Under the pieces are notes generated by a model. The model was given only the letters and a program-made list of their open reading frames with translations. It did no database searches and had not been told where the DNA came from. A stretch of DNA of 64,000 bases from Pseudomonas sp. G34 (GTDB lineage: Bacteria; Pseudomonadota; Gammaproteobacteria; Pseudomonadales; Pseudomonadaceae). Both the position numbers and the translations under genes were made by a program. Below are positions 1 through 7,353 of the stretch, piece after piece. The stretch lies in assembly GCF_031119625.1 (NCBI RefSeq), contig NZ_JAVHZV010000029.1:124001-188000 (forward strand), written 5' to 3'. Position 1 is the stretch's first letter; every line of letters begins with the position of its first letter.

Positions 1-1
1 T

Positions 2-232
2 GCCTACATCAAGGCCAACGTCACCAAGCCTGTAGTTTCCTACATCGCTGGCGTTACCGCTCCTCCCGGCAAGCGTATGGGCCATGCTGGCGCCATCATC
101 TCCGGCGGCAAAGGCACTGCAGACGAGAAATTCGCTGCGCTGCAGGACGCTGGCGTGAAGACCGTGCGTTCCCTGGCTGACATCGGCAAGGCCCTGGCCG
201 AGCTGACCGGTTGGGAAGTGAAGAAGGCGTAA
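2..232 (+). CDS. sucD: Succinyl-CoA ligase alpha subunit, C-terminal end
   Basis: This is the last 76 residues of the ADP-forming succinyl-CoA synthetase alpha subunit, which makes succinate and ATP from succinyl-CoA in the TCA cycle. The text contains the family landmarks GVTAPPGKRMGHAGAI and ISGGKGTADEK, the latter close to the catalytic-domain end, and it ends in GWEVKKA before TAA. The 5' part lies outside the window, so sucC and the rest of the operon cannot be seen. A strong terminator follows immediately, so this is the end of a transcription unit. The identification rests on recognised family sequence and is secure. Confidence 0.96.
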   Translation, partial: AYIKANVTKPVVSYIAGVTAPPGKRMGHAGAIISGGKGTADEKFAALQDAGVKTVRSLADIGKALAELTGWEVKKA

Positions 233-246
233 GCCATTCTGAGCTG

Positions 247-277
247 AAAAGAAGGCCACCCTCGGGTGGCCTTCTTT
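247..277 (+). terminator. Rho-independent terminator after sucD
   Basis: The stem AAGGCCACC / GGTGGCCTT has the short loop CTCG and runs into TTCTTT. It sits 14 bases after the sucD stop, as expected for the end of the suc operon. Confidence 0.85.
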
Positions 278-495
278 CATTGAGGCGACGCAGACGTTCA
301 GTCTTCCGACACTCTGGCCGGCAATTTCGAGATGCTGGCGGTTTTTCGTTACCATTGCCGCCCCGGCGCATGCGCTGCCACAAGCAGATGCCTGCACCTC
401 GATTCGCCTGGCCCACGAGCCCGGGCGACGTTTCCCTTACCCTTGATGGAAACCCTCCGGAACATTTTGATCTTCTGCCAGTGGTATTTCCCTCT

Positions 496-1809
496 ATGAC
501 TCGCTTGAAAAGCCTGGATATCCTGGCTCTCGGTTTCATGACGTTCGCGCTTTTTCTGGGCGCGGGCAACATCATCTTCCCGCCCAGTGCGGGTTTGTCT
601 GCCGGTGAAAACATCGGCCCAGCTGCTATGGGCTTCCTGCTGACCGGCGTTGGCCTGCCGCTGCTCACCGTGGTGGCCCTGGCGCGTGTGGGCGGTGGCC
701 TGCCTGCCCTGACCACGCCGATAGGACGCTGGGCGGGCATCGCGCTGGCGGTGGCGGTGTACCTGGCGATCGGCCCGTTGTTCGCCACGCCACGCACTGC
801 GGTCGCCTCGTTCGAAATCGGTGTGCAGCCTTTCGTTGGCAACAGCGCAGCGGTGCTGTTCGTCTACACCCTGGTGTACTTTGCGGTGGTGCTGTTCCTG
901 TCGCTGACGCCTGGGCGCCTGGTCGATCGGGTCGGCAAGTTCATCACCCCGGTACTGATCCTCGCCCTGGTGATCCTCGGCGGTGTTGCGGTGTTTGCAC
1001 CGGCGGGTGAGGTGGGGCAGGCGACTGGCGCCTATCGCAGCGAACCGTTGGTGCAGGGCTTCCTGCAGGGCTACCTGACCATGGATGCGCTGGGCGCTCT
1101 GGTATTCGGCATCGTGATCGCCAACGCGGTACGTGCCCGGGGCATCACCGACAGCGGGCTGATCACCCGCTATTGCGTGATCGCCGGCATCATCGCCGCG
1201 GTGGCGCTGTCACTTGTCTATCTGTCTCTGTTCTATCTCGGCGCCACCAGCCACGAGCTGGCTGCTGGCGCGCAGAATGGCGGGCAAATCCTCTCTACCT
1301 ACGTGAACCAGACCTTTGGCGCTGCCGGTTCGCTGTTGCTGGCGGTGGTGATCATTCTGGCTTGCCTGACCACTGCCGTGGGCCTGCTGACGGCTTGTGG
1401 CGAGTTCTTCAGCGACCTGTTGAGCCTGTCTTACCGCACGGTGGTCATCGTGCTCGCGGTGTTCAGCCTGGCCGTGTCCAATCAGGGCCTGACCCAGCTG
1501 ATCAGCGTGTCGGTGCCCGTGCTGGTCGGGCTTTACCCGCTGGCGATCGTGCTGGTGGCATTGAGCCTGATGAACCGCCTGTGGGTATCGCAGCGGCGGG
1601 TGTTCATGCCGGTCATGGCCGTCGCGCTGATCTTCGGCGTGGCCGACGGCATGGCCGCTGCGGGTTGGGGGGGCTATGTGCCCCAGGTGCTGACCAGGTT
1701 GCCGCTGGCCGCCCAGAGCCTGGGCTGGCTGGTTCCGGTGCTGGTGACGCTGGCGATCAGCTGCGTGGTCGACCGGGCGTGCGCAACCAGACGACAGACC
1801 AGCGCCTGA
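496..1809 (+). CDS. brnQ: Branched-chain amino acid carrier BrnQ
   Basis: A 437-residue inner-membrane carrier of the LIVCS family, which imports leucine, isoleucine and valine with a cation. The N-terminus MTRLKSLDILALGFMTFA followed by LFLGAGNIIFPP is the family hallmark, and about twelve hydrophobic segments follow to the end. The open frame continues upstream to 211, but that extension is Arg/Pro-rich and crosses the sucD terminator, so ATG 496 was chosen; no good Shine-Dalgarno precedes it. Length equals the usual family length. It is flanked by terminators on both sides and therefore looks monocistronic. Confidence 0.93.
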   Translation: MTRLKSLDILALGFMTFALFLGAGNIIFPPSAGLSAGENIGPAAMGFLLTGVGLPLLTVVALARVGGGLPALTTPIGRWAGIALAVAVYLAIGPLFATPRTAVASFEIGVQPFVGNSAAVLFVYTLVYFAVVLFLSLTPGRLVDRVGKFITPVLILALVILGGVAVFAPAGEVGQATGAYRSEPLVQGFLQGYLTMDALGALVFGIVIANAVRARGITDSGLITRYCVIAGIIAAVALSLVYLSLFYLGATSHELAAGAQNGGQILSTYVNQTFGAAGSLLLAVVIILACLTTAVGLLTACGEFFSDLLSLSYRTVVIVLAVFSLAVSNQGLTQLISVSVPVLVGLYPLAIVLVALSLMNRLWVSQRRVFMPVMAVALIFGVADGMAAAGWGGYVPQVLTRLPLAAQSLGWLVPVLVTLAISCVVDRACATRRQTSA

Positions 1810-1820
1810 TCAGCGCACTA

Positions 1821-1848
1821 GAGCCGCTCCCTGGAGCGGCTTTTTATT
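1821..1848 (+). terminator. Rho-independent terminator after brnQ
   Basis: Stem GAGCCGCTCC / GGAGCGGCT with a CT-rich loop is followed by TTTTTATTAT. It lies 11 bases after the brnQ stop codon. Confidence 0.88.
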
Positions 1849-1890
1849 ATCTGTCGCGGCTATAATCGCTCCAGCTTACAAGGAGCCTGC

Positions 1891-2625
1891 ATGTCCATCA
1901 GCGAAGACTATCTCCATCATCTGATCGCCGCCTGCTGGTTCGTCCTGTGCTGGGCAGGCTATACCCGTTATGCCCACGTCAAGGGGCGCACCACGCCATG
2001 CCTGGCCAGTGTGCTGCACCTGTACCGAGAGGACTGGATGCGCCGCATGCTGCTGCGCGAGAACCGCATTGCCGATGCCAACGTGATCGGCAATCTCGAA
2101 CGCAACGCCTCGTTTTTCGCCTCCAGTACGCTGATCATCCTGGCCGGCATCCTGACCGTGCTGGGCGCTTCCGAGCGAGCGGTGTCATTGCTCGCCGATC
2201 TGCCGTTCGTGCAGTCGGCCAGCCGCGGCATGTCGGAGGTCAAGCTGCTGTGCCTGGGCGTGGTGTTCGTCTACGCCTTCTTCACCTTCAGCTGGTGCAT
2301 GCGCCAGTACAACTTTGCCGCCGTGCTGGTGGGCTCGGCACCGATGATCGGTGAGCGCCACGTCACCGAGCAAGAGCGCAAGGCCTTCGCCGAGCGCACC
2401 GCGCGGGTCATTTCGATGGCGGCCAACCAGTTCAACTACGGGCTGCGTGCCTACTACTTCGGCATGGCGAACCTGGCGTGGTTCATCAACCCCTGGTTCT
2501 TCATGCTGGTCAGCGCGGGCGTGGTAGTGGTGTTGTATCGCCGGGAATTTCACTCCGACGTACTGGAGGTGATGGTTTACACACAAACGCCGACCTTCGA
2601 GCCGGCCAAGGAGAAAATCGAGTAA
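1891..2625 (+). CDS. DUF599 family membrane protein
   Basis: A 244-residue protein of the DUF599 family, function unknown. It has a first membrane segment at residues 8-24, a basic loop with the family text YREDWMRRMLLRENRI at about 46-61, then further membrane segments near 75-95, 115-135 and 190-215. It starts at ATG after AAGGAG. The stop codon TAA is embedded in the translation start of the MAPEG gene behind it, so the two are probably translationally coupled. Family assignment is by recognition; no substrate or reaction is proposed. Confidence 0.85.
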   Translation: MSISEDYLHHLIAACWFVLCWAGYTRYAHVKGRTTPCLASVLHLYREDWMRRMLLRENRIADANVIGNLERNASFFASSTLIILAGILTVLGASERAVSLLADLPFVQSASRGMSEVKLLCLGVVFVYAFFTFSWCMRQYNFAAVLVGSAPMIGERHVTEQERKAFAERTARVISMAANQFNYGLRAYYFGMANLAWFINPWFFMLVSAGVVVVLYRREFHSDVLEVMVYTQTPTFEPAKEKIE

Positions 2626-3011
2626 GCATTCCATTCTGGTGTGTCTTCATCAGCGCCTTGCTGATCTTCATCGCGAAGATACCGGTGGCCAAGGCCATGA
2701 AGGAGGAAGGAGGGCATTACGATAACCATCATCCGCGAGCGCAACAGGCGCGCCTGACGGGCGTTGGCGCACGCGCATTGGCAGCGCACCAGAACAGCTT
2801 CGAGATATTTCCGCTTTTTGCCGTGGGCGTGTTGATGGCGCACGTTACCCAAAGCAGCGGGTGGCTGGTGGATATGCTCGCCGTAATATTCGTGCTTTCG
2901 CGAGTGCTCTACCTGATCTGCTATCTGGCAGATCTGCATTGGCAGCGCAGTGCGGTATGGGTGGTGGGGCTGATGTGCAGCTTGTTGCTGATGCTGACGC
3001 CTGCACTCTGA
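2622..3011 (+). CDS. MAPEG family membrane protein with a GTA at the start position
   Basis: About 129 residues with four membrane segments, of the MAPEG family (membrane-associated proteins in eicosanoid and glutathione metabolism; bacterial members mostly uncharacterised). Family text includes YDNHHPRAQQARLTG and AHQNSFEIFPLFAVGV. Homology begins SIPFWCVFISALLIF. A strong AAGGAG at 2608-2613 is eight bases before codon 2622, but that codon is GTA, not GTG. The bases overlap the stop of the upstream gene: GTAA here, where a GTGA overlap would be usual. No ATG, GTG or TTG is correctly placed; ATT at 2628 is the next candidate, and ATG 2478 lies far inside the upstream gene. The product is intact, the start is not. 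Confidence 0.8.
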   Translation, partial: VSIPFWCVFISALLIFIAKIPVAKAMKEEGGHYDNHHPRAQQARLTGVGARALAAHQNSFEIFPLFAVGVLMAHVTQSSGWLVDMLAVIFVLSRVLYLICYLADLHWQRSAVWVVGLMCSLLLMLTPAL

Positions 3012-3073
3012 TAGCTGCATGGCCAGTAGGAGGGAGCACTATCCGCAGCGAACTGCGGATAGTGTGACAAGCA

Positions 3074-3385
3074 TTACGGCTGCTTGGCAGGTGCGGCTGG
3101 CTCAGCCGGTACCGCAGGTGGCGTGGCGGGCATGCCATCACCAGGCGCAGTGTTTTCCGGCGTGCTCTGCTGAGAATTCTGCTGTTGCTCTTCGGCGCGC
3201 TCTTGGGCTGCCTCGGATTCTTTCTGTGCAGCTTCGTTGCTTTCTTCGGCTGCGTCGTTCATCGACTCTTGAGCTTCGGTACGGGCTTCCTGAGCATCTT
3301 CAGCTTTGTTTTCGGAAGGCTTGTCACAGGCCGCAAGGCCCAGCGTGGCAGCCAGCATGAAGGCGTAAGCGACTGATTTTTGCAT
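3074..3385 (-). CDS. Small Glu/Ala-rich lipoprotein
   Basis: A 103-residue predicted lipoprotein of unknown function. The N-terminus MQKSVAYAFMLAATLGLAAC is a lipoprotein signal with the lipobox LAAC, so the mature protein would begin at the cysteine followed by DKPSE. The middle (about 25-70) is a charged Glu/Ala/Gln-rich helix or coiled coil, and the C-terminus is Pro/Ala-rich. The start at 3385 was chosen because TAAGGAG lies ten bases upstream; the open frame has an earlier ATG at 3415. Aspartate after the cysteine would favour inner-membrane retention by the +2 rule known from enterobacteria. Confidence 0.8.
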   Translation of the reverse strand: MQKSVAYAFMLAATLGLAACDKPSENKAEDAQEARTEAQESMNDAAEESNEAAQKESEAAQERAEEQQQNSQQSTPENTAPGDGMPATPPAVPAEPAAPAKQP

Positions 3386-3638
3386 GGTGGTGTTTCTCCT
3401 TAGGGTGAATGCCATTACCGTTTTTCGAGGCGTCGAAGGCGCGATAAGTTCACTGACTTTGCATCAATGCACTTTTTTGTCCCGTTCAATGCCGTGAAAG
3501 CACCAATCCAGGGCCTGTCACGAAAAGCCAAAAGGCTCGACGCGTCGATGGAACGCGCGCGCCGTGATGATTATCGTGGCGCCTTTTGTGCAGTTGACTG
3601 TGCTCGGTCGACACCTGCTACTGATCTAAGGAAATCGA

Positions 3639-4880
3639 ATGGATGCGTTGTTGATCCTGAGCGGCCTGCTGCTGATCCTCGTCGGCCTGGTGCTGTTGGT
3701 GATGCGTGGTTTCGCCACCAGCCTGCTGTGGGGCTGGGCATGCCTGCTGCCACCCTTGACGCTGCTGTTCATCGTGCGGCACTGGCGCCGTGCCAAGCAG
3801 GCGCTGGGCTGCTGCGCCCTGGGCATGATTCCCTTGATCGTCGGGCTGGCGGTGATGGCAGGGCAGGATCCGCAACGCCTGGAAGCCATCATCAGCCTGC
3901 AGTGGTTGCAGCCCGAGCAGCCTGCATCAGGTGAGTTGGACATTCGGCTGCATGGCCAGCTCAATGGCGAGCCCTTCGCCCCCCAGGAAGGTGAACTCAC
4001 CGATGGTGTGCTCAGCCTGCGCGAGGGCCAGGATTTCTTCGCGCGTCGCGAGCTGAGCATTCGCGGCCTGCCGGTTGGCGCCGATGGCTTGCGGCTGGAT
4101 GTATTGCCCGATGATCCGGGGCAACTGCCGGAAATCGAGCTGAGCTGGTTGCTGCCCGACCAGGATCTGCCCGAGGCCCGTCAGCTCAAGGGCGGTTACA
4201 CCCTGCACCTGGATCTGCGCCCCGAAGAGCCGAACCGCCTGGTGGGCGAGTTCCACCTGGTGTTGCCGGCGCAGTTCCAGACCACCCTGACTGGCCAGGT
4301 CGAGCTGTTTCGCAATGGCCTGCGTTACCAGCAGGGCAAGGTGGACCGCACGGTCGATTCGCGCGATACCCTCAGTTACCTGATCACCGACTACCTGCAG
4401 CGGCGCTTCGTCACCCGTGATGTCCAGCTCGCGCCGCTGCCGCTGCACGACGTGACCAGCGGCAGCCTGGCGCTCGACGTGCAGGCACAGGTGGGCGGCC
4501 AGGAGCAGCGTGTAGCGGTGCGCCTGAGCAAGCATCCGCAGCTGGGTTGGCGGGTCGACGATGACCGTTTCCCCGAGTTGCCTGGCACGCATGAGTCAAC
4601 GCCGACCACGGCTGCCGCCAAGCCCGTGGTGAGCCCACCGCCAGCGCAGCCCGACGCCCGCCCGGAACTGACCCTGGCGCGCCTGCTCGCCGAACCGCAG
4701 CGCTACGCCAACCAGCCCATGCGCCTGTTCAGCGAGAAGGGCAGCGCGGTTCAGGGCCAGTTCGCCGGCATCGACGAGCAGGGGCAACTGGTGCTGCGCC
4801 AGCGCCTGAATGGCGCGGGCGAGGCGCGCTTTACCATGGCCCCGGCAGATGTCGTGCATGTGGAGCGCATCGACGACTGA
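3639..4880 (+). CDS. Membrane-anchored hypothetical protein upstream of htpG
   Basis: A 413-residue protein not recognised beyond its position next to htpG. Three hydrophobic segments occupy residues 3-22, 28-45 and 57-75. The rest is a long soluble domain with no motif I know; it contains GGYTLHLDLRPEEPNRLVGE and FHLVLPAQFQTTLTG, which look like beta strands. A low-complexity Pro/Ala/Thr linker near 320-340 precedes a C-terminal module that reads like a small beta barrel (GSAVQGQFAGIDEQGQLVL). ATG follows CTAAGGAAATCGA. The heat-shock promoter of htpG begins on the base after its stop, so it is transcribed separately from htpG. Function unknown. Confidence 0.8.
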   Translation: MDALLILSGLLLILVGLVLLVMRGFATSLLWGWACLLPPLTLLFIVRHWRRAKQALGCCALGMIPLIVGLAVMAGQDPQRLEAIISLQWLQPEQPASGELDIRLHGQLNGEPFAPQEGELTDGVLSLREGQDFFARRELSIRGLPVGADGLRLDVLPDDPGQLPEIELSWLLPDQDLPEARQLKGGYTLHLDLRPEEPNRLVGEFHLVLPAQFQTTLTGQVELFRNGLRYQQGKVDRTVDSRDTLSYLITDYLQRRFVTRDVQLAPLPLHDVTSGSLALDVQAQVGGQEQRVAVRLSKHPQLGWRVDDDRFPELPGTHESTPTTAAAKPVVSPPPAQPDARPELTLARLLAEPQRYANQPMRLFSEKGSAVQGQFAGIDEQGQLVLRQRLNGAGEARFTMAPADVVHVERIDD

Positions 4881-4908
4881 CTTGAAATTTTCCACGCCGC
4901 CCCCACCT
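4881..4908 (+). promoter_or_regulatory. Sigma-32 type heat-shock promoter of htpG
   Basis: CTTGAAA at 4881-4887, a 13-base spacer, then CCCCACCT at 4901-4908. This matches the RpoH consensus CTTGAAA with CCCCATNT closely. It lies about 50 bases upstream of htpG, a classic heat-shock gene. Confidence 0.85.
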
Positions 4909-4960
4909 GATGGTCATCCGCCGTACCGCGGCTTAGCCATCAATGTGGAGTTAGATGACC

Positions 4961-6865
4961 ATGAGTGTGGAAACTCAAAAAGAAACCCTGGGCTTCCAGA
5001 CCGAGGTAAAGCAGCTGCTGCACCTCATGATTCACTCGCTGTATTCCAACAAGGAAATCTTCCTGCGCGAGTTGATCTCCAACGCCTCCGACGCCGTCGA
5101 CAAGCTGCGTTTCGAGGCGCTGGCCAAGCCTGAGCTGCTCGAAGGTGGCTCCGACCTGAAGATCCGTGTGAGCTTCGACAAGGACGCCAAGACCGTCACC
5201 CTCGAAGACAACGGCATCGGCATGAGCCGCGAAGAAACCATCGCGCACCTGGGTACCATCGCCAAGTCCGGCACTGCCGACTTCCTGAAGAACCTCTCCG
5301 GCGACCAGAAGAAGGACTCGAGCCTGATCGGTCAGTTCGGCGTGGGCTTCTATTCTGCGTTCATCGTCGCCGACAAGGTGGAGGTGTTCACCCGTCGCGC
5401 CGGTCTGTCGGCTGGCGAAGGCGTGCACTGGGCGTCCAAGGGCGAGGGCGACTTCGAGATCGCTACCGTCGAGAAGGCCGAACGCGGTACCCGCATCGTG
5501 CTGCACCTGAAAAGCGGCGAAGAAGAGTTCGCTGACGGCTGGCGCCTGCGCAACGTCATCAAGAAATACTCCGACCATATCGGCCTGCCGATCGAGCTGC
5601 CGAAAGAATTCCACGGCGAGGAGAAGGACAAGCCGGCGGAGCCCGAGTGGGAAGTGGTCAACCGCGCCAGTGCGCTGTGGACGCGCCCGCGTACCGAGGT
5701 TACCGACGAGCAGTACCAGGAGTTCTACAAACACGTTTCCCATGACTTCGACAACCCGCTGAGCTGGAGCCACAACAAGGTCGAAGGCAAGCTGGAATAC
5801 ACCTCGCTGCTGTACGTGCCGGGCCGTGCGCCGTTCGACCTGTACCAGCGCGAAGCGCCGCGTGGCCTGAAGCTCTATGTGCAGCGCGTGTTCATCATGG
5901 ACCAGGCCGATGAGTTCCTGCCGCTGTACCTGCGCTTCATCAAGGGTGTGGTCGACTCCAACGACCTGTCGCTGAACGTCTCTCGCGAGATCCTGCAGAA
6001 GGATCCGGTGATCGACTCCATGAAGTCGGCGCTGACCAAGCGCGTGCTCGACATGCTCGAGAAACTGGCCAAGAACGAGCCCGAGCAGTACAAGACCTTC
6101 TGGAAGAACTTCGGCCAGGTGCTCAAGGAAGGCCCGGCGGAAGACTTCGCCAACAAGGAGAAGATCGCTGGCCTGCTGCGTTTCGCCTCGACCGCCGAAG
6201 GCGAGGGCGAGCAAGTGGTTTCTCTGGGCGACTACGTCAGCCGCCTGAAGGACGGCCAGGACAAGATCTACTTCCTCACCGGCGAGTCCTACGCGCAGGT
6301 CAAGAACAGCCCGCACCTGGAAGTCTTCCGCAAGAAAGGCATCGAGGTGCTGCTGCTCACCGACCGCATCGACGAGTGGCTGATGAGCTACCTCACCGAG
6401 TTCGATGGCAAGACGTTCATCGACGTGGCTCGCGGTGATCTGGACCTCGGCTCCCTGGACTCGGAAGAGGACAAGAAAGCCCAGGAAGAAGTCGCCAAGA
6501 GCAAGGAAGGCCTGGTCGAGCGCCTGAAGAGTGCGCTGGGCGAGCAGGTTGCCGAGGTTCGCGTTTCCCATCGCCTGACCGACTCGCCAGCGATCCTGGC
6601 CATCGGCGAACAGGACCTGGGCCTGCAGATGCGCCAGATCCTCGAAGCCAGCGGGCAGAAGGTGCCGGACTCGAAGCCGATCTTCGAATTCAACCCGAAC
6701 CACCCGCTGATCGAGAAGCTCGATGCCGAGCCGGACGAAGACCGCTTTGGCGACCTGTCGCACATCCTCTTCGACCAGGCCGCCCTGGCTGCAGGCGACA
6801 GCCTGAAAGACCCGGCCGCCTACGTGCAGCGCTTGAACAAGCTGTTGGTCGAGCTGTCTGCCTGA
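4961..6865 (+). CDS. htpG: Molecular chaperone HtpG (bacterial Hsp90)
   Basis: A 634-residue ATP-dependent chaperone that remodels client proteins in the cytoplasm. The GHKL ATPase domain is at the N-terminus, with LRELISNASDAVDKLR, DNGIGM and GQFGVGFYSAF forming the nucleotide pocket; middle and C-terminal dimerisation domains follow (SLNVSREILQ near residue 340). ATG 4961 (MSVETQKET) was preferred over ATG 4955 because GGAG ends ten bases before it and the resulting length equals that of the Pseudomonas aeruginosa protein as I remember it. A sigma-32 type promoter precedes it and a terminator follows. Confidence 0.97.
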   Translation: MSVETQKETLGFQTEVKQLLHLMIHSLYSNKEIFLRELISNASDAVDKLRFEALAKPELLEGGSDLKIRVSFDKDAKTVTLEDNGIGMSREETIAHLGTIAKSGTADFLKNLSGDQKKDSSLIGQFGVGFYSAFIVADKVEVFTRRAGLSAGEGVHWASKGEGDFEIATVEKAERGTRIVLHLKSGEEEFADGWRLRNVIKKYSDHIGLPIELPKEFHGEEKDKPAEPEWEVVNRASALWTRPRTEVTDEQYQEFYKHVSHDFDNPLSWSHNKVEGKLEYTSLLYVPGRAPFDLYQREAPRGLKLYVQRVFIMDQADEFLPLYLRFIKGVVDSNDLSLNVSREILQKDPVIDSMKSALTKRVLDMLEKLAKNEPEQYKTFWKNFGQVLKEGPAEDFANKEKIAGLLRFASTAEGEGEQVVSLGDYVSRLKDGQDKIYFLTGESYAQVKNSPHLEVFRKKGIEVLLLTDRIDEWLMSYLTEFDGKTFIDVARGDLDLGSLDSEEDKKAQEEVAKSKEGLVERLKSALGEQVAEVRVSHRLTDSPAILAIGEQDLGLQMRQILEASGQKVPDSKPIFEFNPNHPLIEKLDAEPDEDRFGDLSHILFDQAALAAGDSLKDPAAYVQRLNKLLVELSA

Positions 6866-6882
6866 TCCGCTAGCCGCCCTGC

Positions 6883-6911
6883 AAAACGCCGCTCGATCGA
6901 GCGGCGTTTTT
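6883..6911 (+). terminator. Rho-independent terminator after htpG
   Basis: AAAACGCCGCTCGA paired with TCGAGCGGCGTTTTT forms a long perfect stem with a minimal loop and T-run, 18 bases after the htpG stop. Confidence 0.92.
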
Positions 6912-6939
6912 GTATCTGCAGCCTGGCTTTTTCGATTTG

Positions 6940-7093
6940 GTAGCCCGGGTCGAGCATTGGCAGCGAGGCTAAAGGTGGGAGCGCGCCATGCGCGCGAAAA
7001 CTCGCGGGCATGGCCCGCTCCCACAGATTTGGAACCCGCTATCAGCTTCTCACCGGCTCCTCATCGGCTATCGCGATGCTCAACCCAGGCTAC
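6940..7093. repeat. Inverted pair of an 18-bp repeat enclosing a REP-like unit
   Basis: GTAGCCCGGGTCGAGCAT at 6940-6957 recurs in inverse orientation at 7076-7093 with two mismatches (ATGCTCAACCCAGGCTAC). The pair brackets the first REP-like palindrome. It lies in the gene-free stretch 6866-7353, which holds the htpG terminator, these repeats and the ybiT terminator and nothing else that I can see. Confidence 0.7.
6974..7025. repeat. REP-like palindromic element, copy 1
   Basis: A 52-base unit with arms GTGGGAGCG and CGCTCCCAC and an internal GCGCGCCATGCGCGC. It has the GTGGGAGC edge typical of REP elements scattered through Pseudomonas intergenic regions. A second copy at 7161-7213 is nearly identical. 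Confidence 0.75.
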
Positions 7094-7160
7094 GCCGACA
7101 GGCTCGATGGCATATGGCCATATGAGTGTGGAGGGCATGCCGTGAGGCGCGATGCTGAAA

Positions 7161-7213
7161 TGTGGGAGCGCGCCATGCGCGCGAAAAAACGCGGGCATTG
7201 CCCGCTCCCACAG
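7161..7213. repeat. REP-like palindromic element, copy 2
   Basis: Same orientation as copy 1 and differing from it at only a few bases, mostly in the central GCGAAAAAACGCG. The two copies are separated by 135 bases that contain one arm of a different inverted repeat. Confidence 0.75.
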
Positions 7214-7297
7214 GAGAGTCTGATATTTGCTATCGCTAAGATCCGCAGGTTGCAACCGATATCGGCCCCGCCTGCGAAGCCAACGTCCGCCCACACG

Positions 7298-7331
7298 AAA
7301 AAGCCCCGTCATCCAGCGGATGACGGGGCTT
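7298..7331 (-). terminator. Rho-independent terminator after ybiT
   Basis: On the minus strand AGCCCCGTCATCC / GGATGACGGGGCT forms a 12-13 bp stem followed by TTTTT. It is 22 bases beyond the ybiT stop. Confidence 0.92.
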
Positions 7332-7353
7332 GCAGTGGTGCCGGCTCAGCCGA

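Noticed and set aside
211..495. N-terminal extension of BrnQ by 95 codons
   Set aside because: It would start inside sucD and read through a strong terminator; the family start is at 496.
4940..7024. 694-codon minus-strand frame
   Set aside because: It is a shadow of htpG produced by high third-position GC; the translation is a Leu/Val/Asp/His-rich string without a family.
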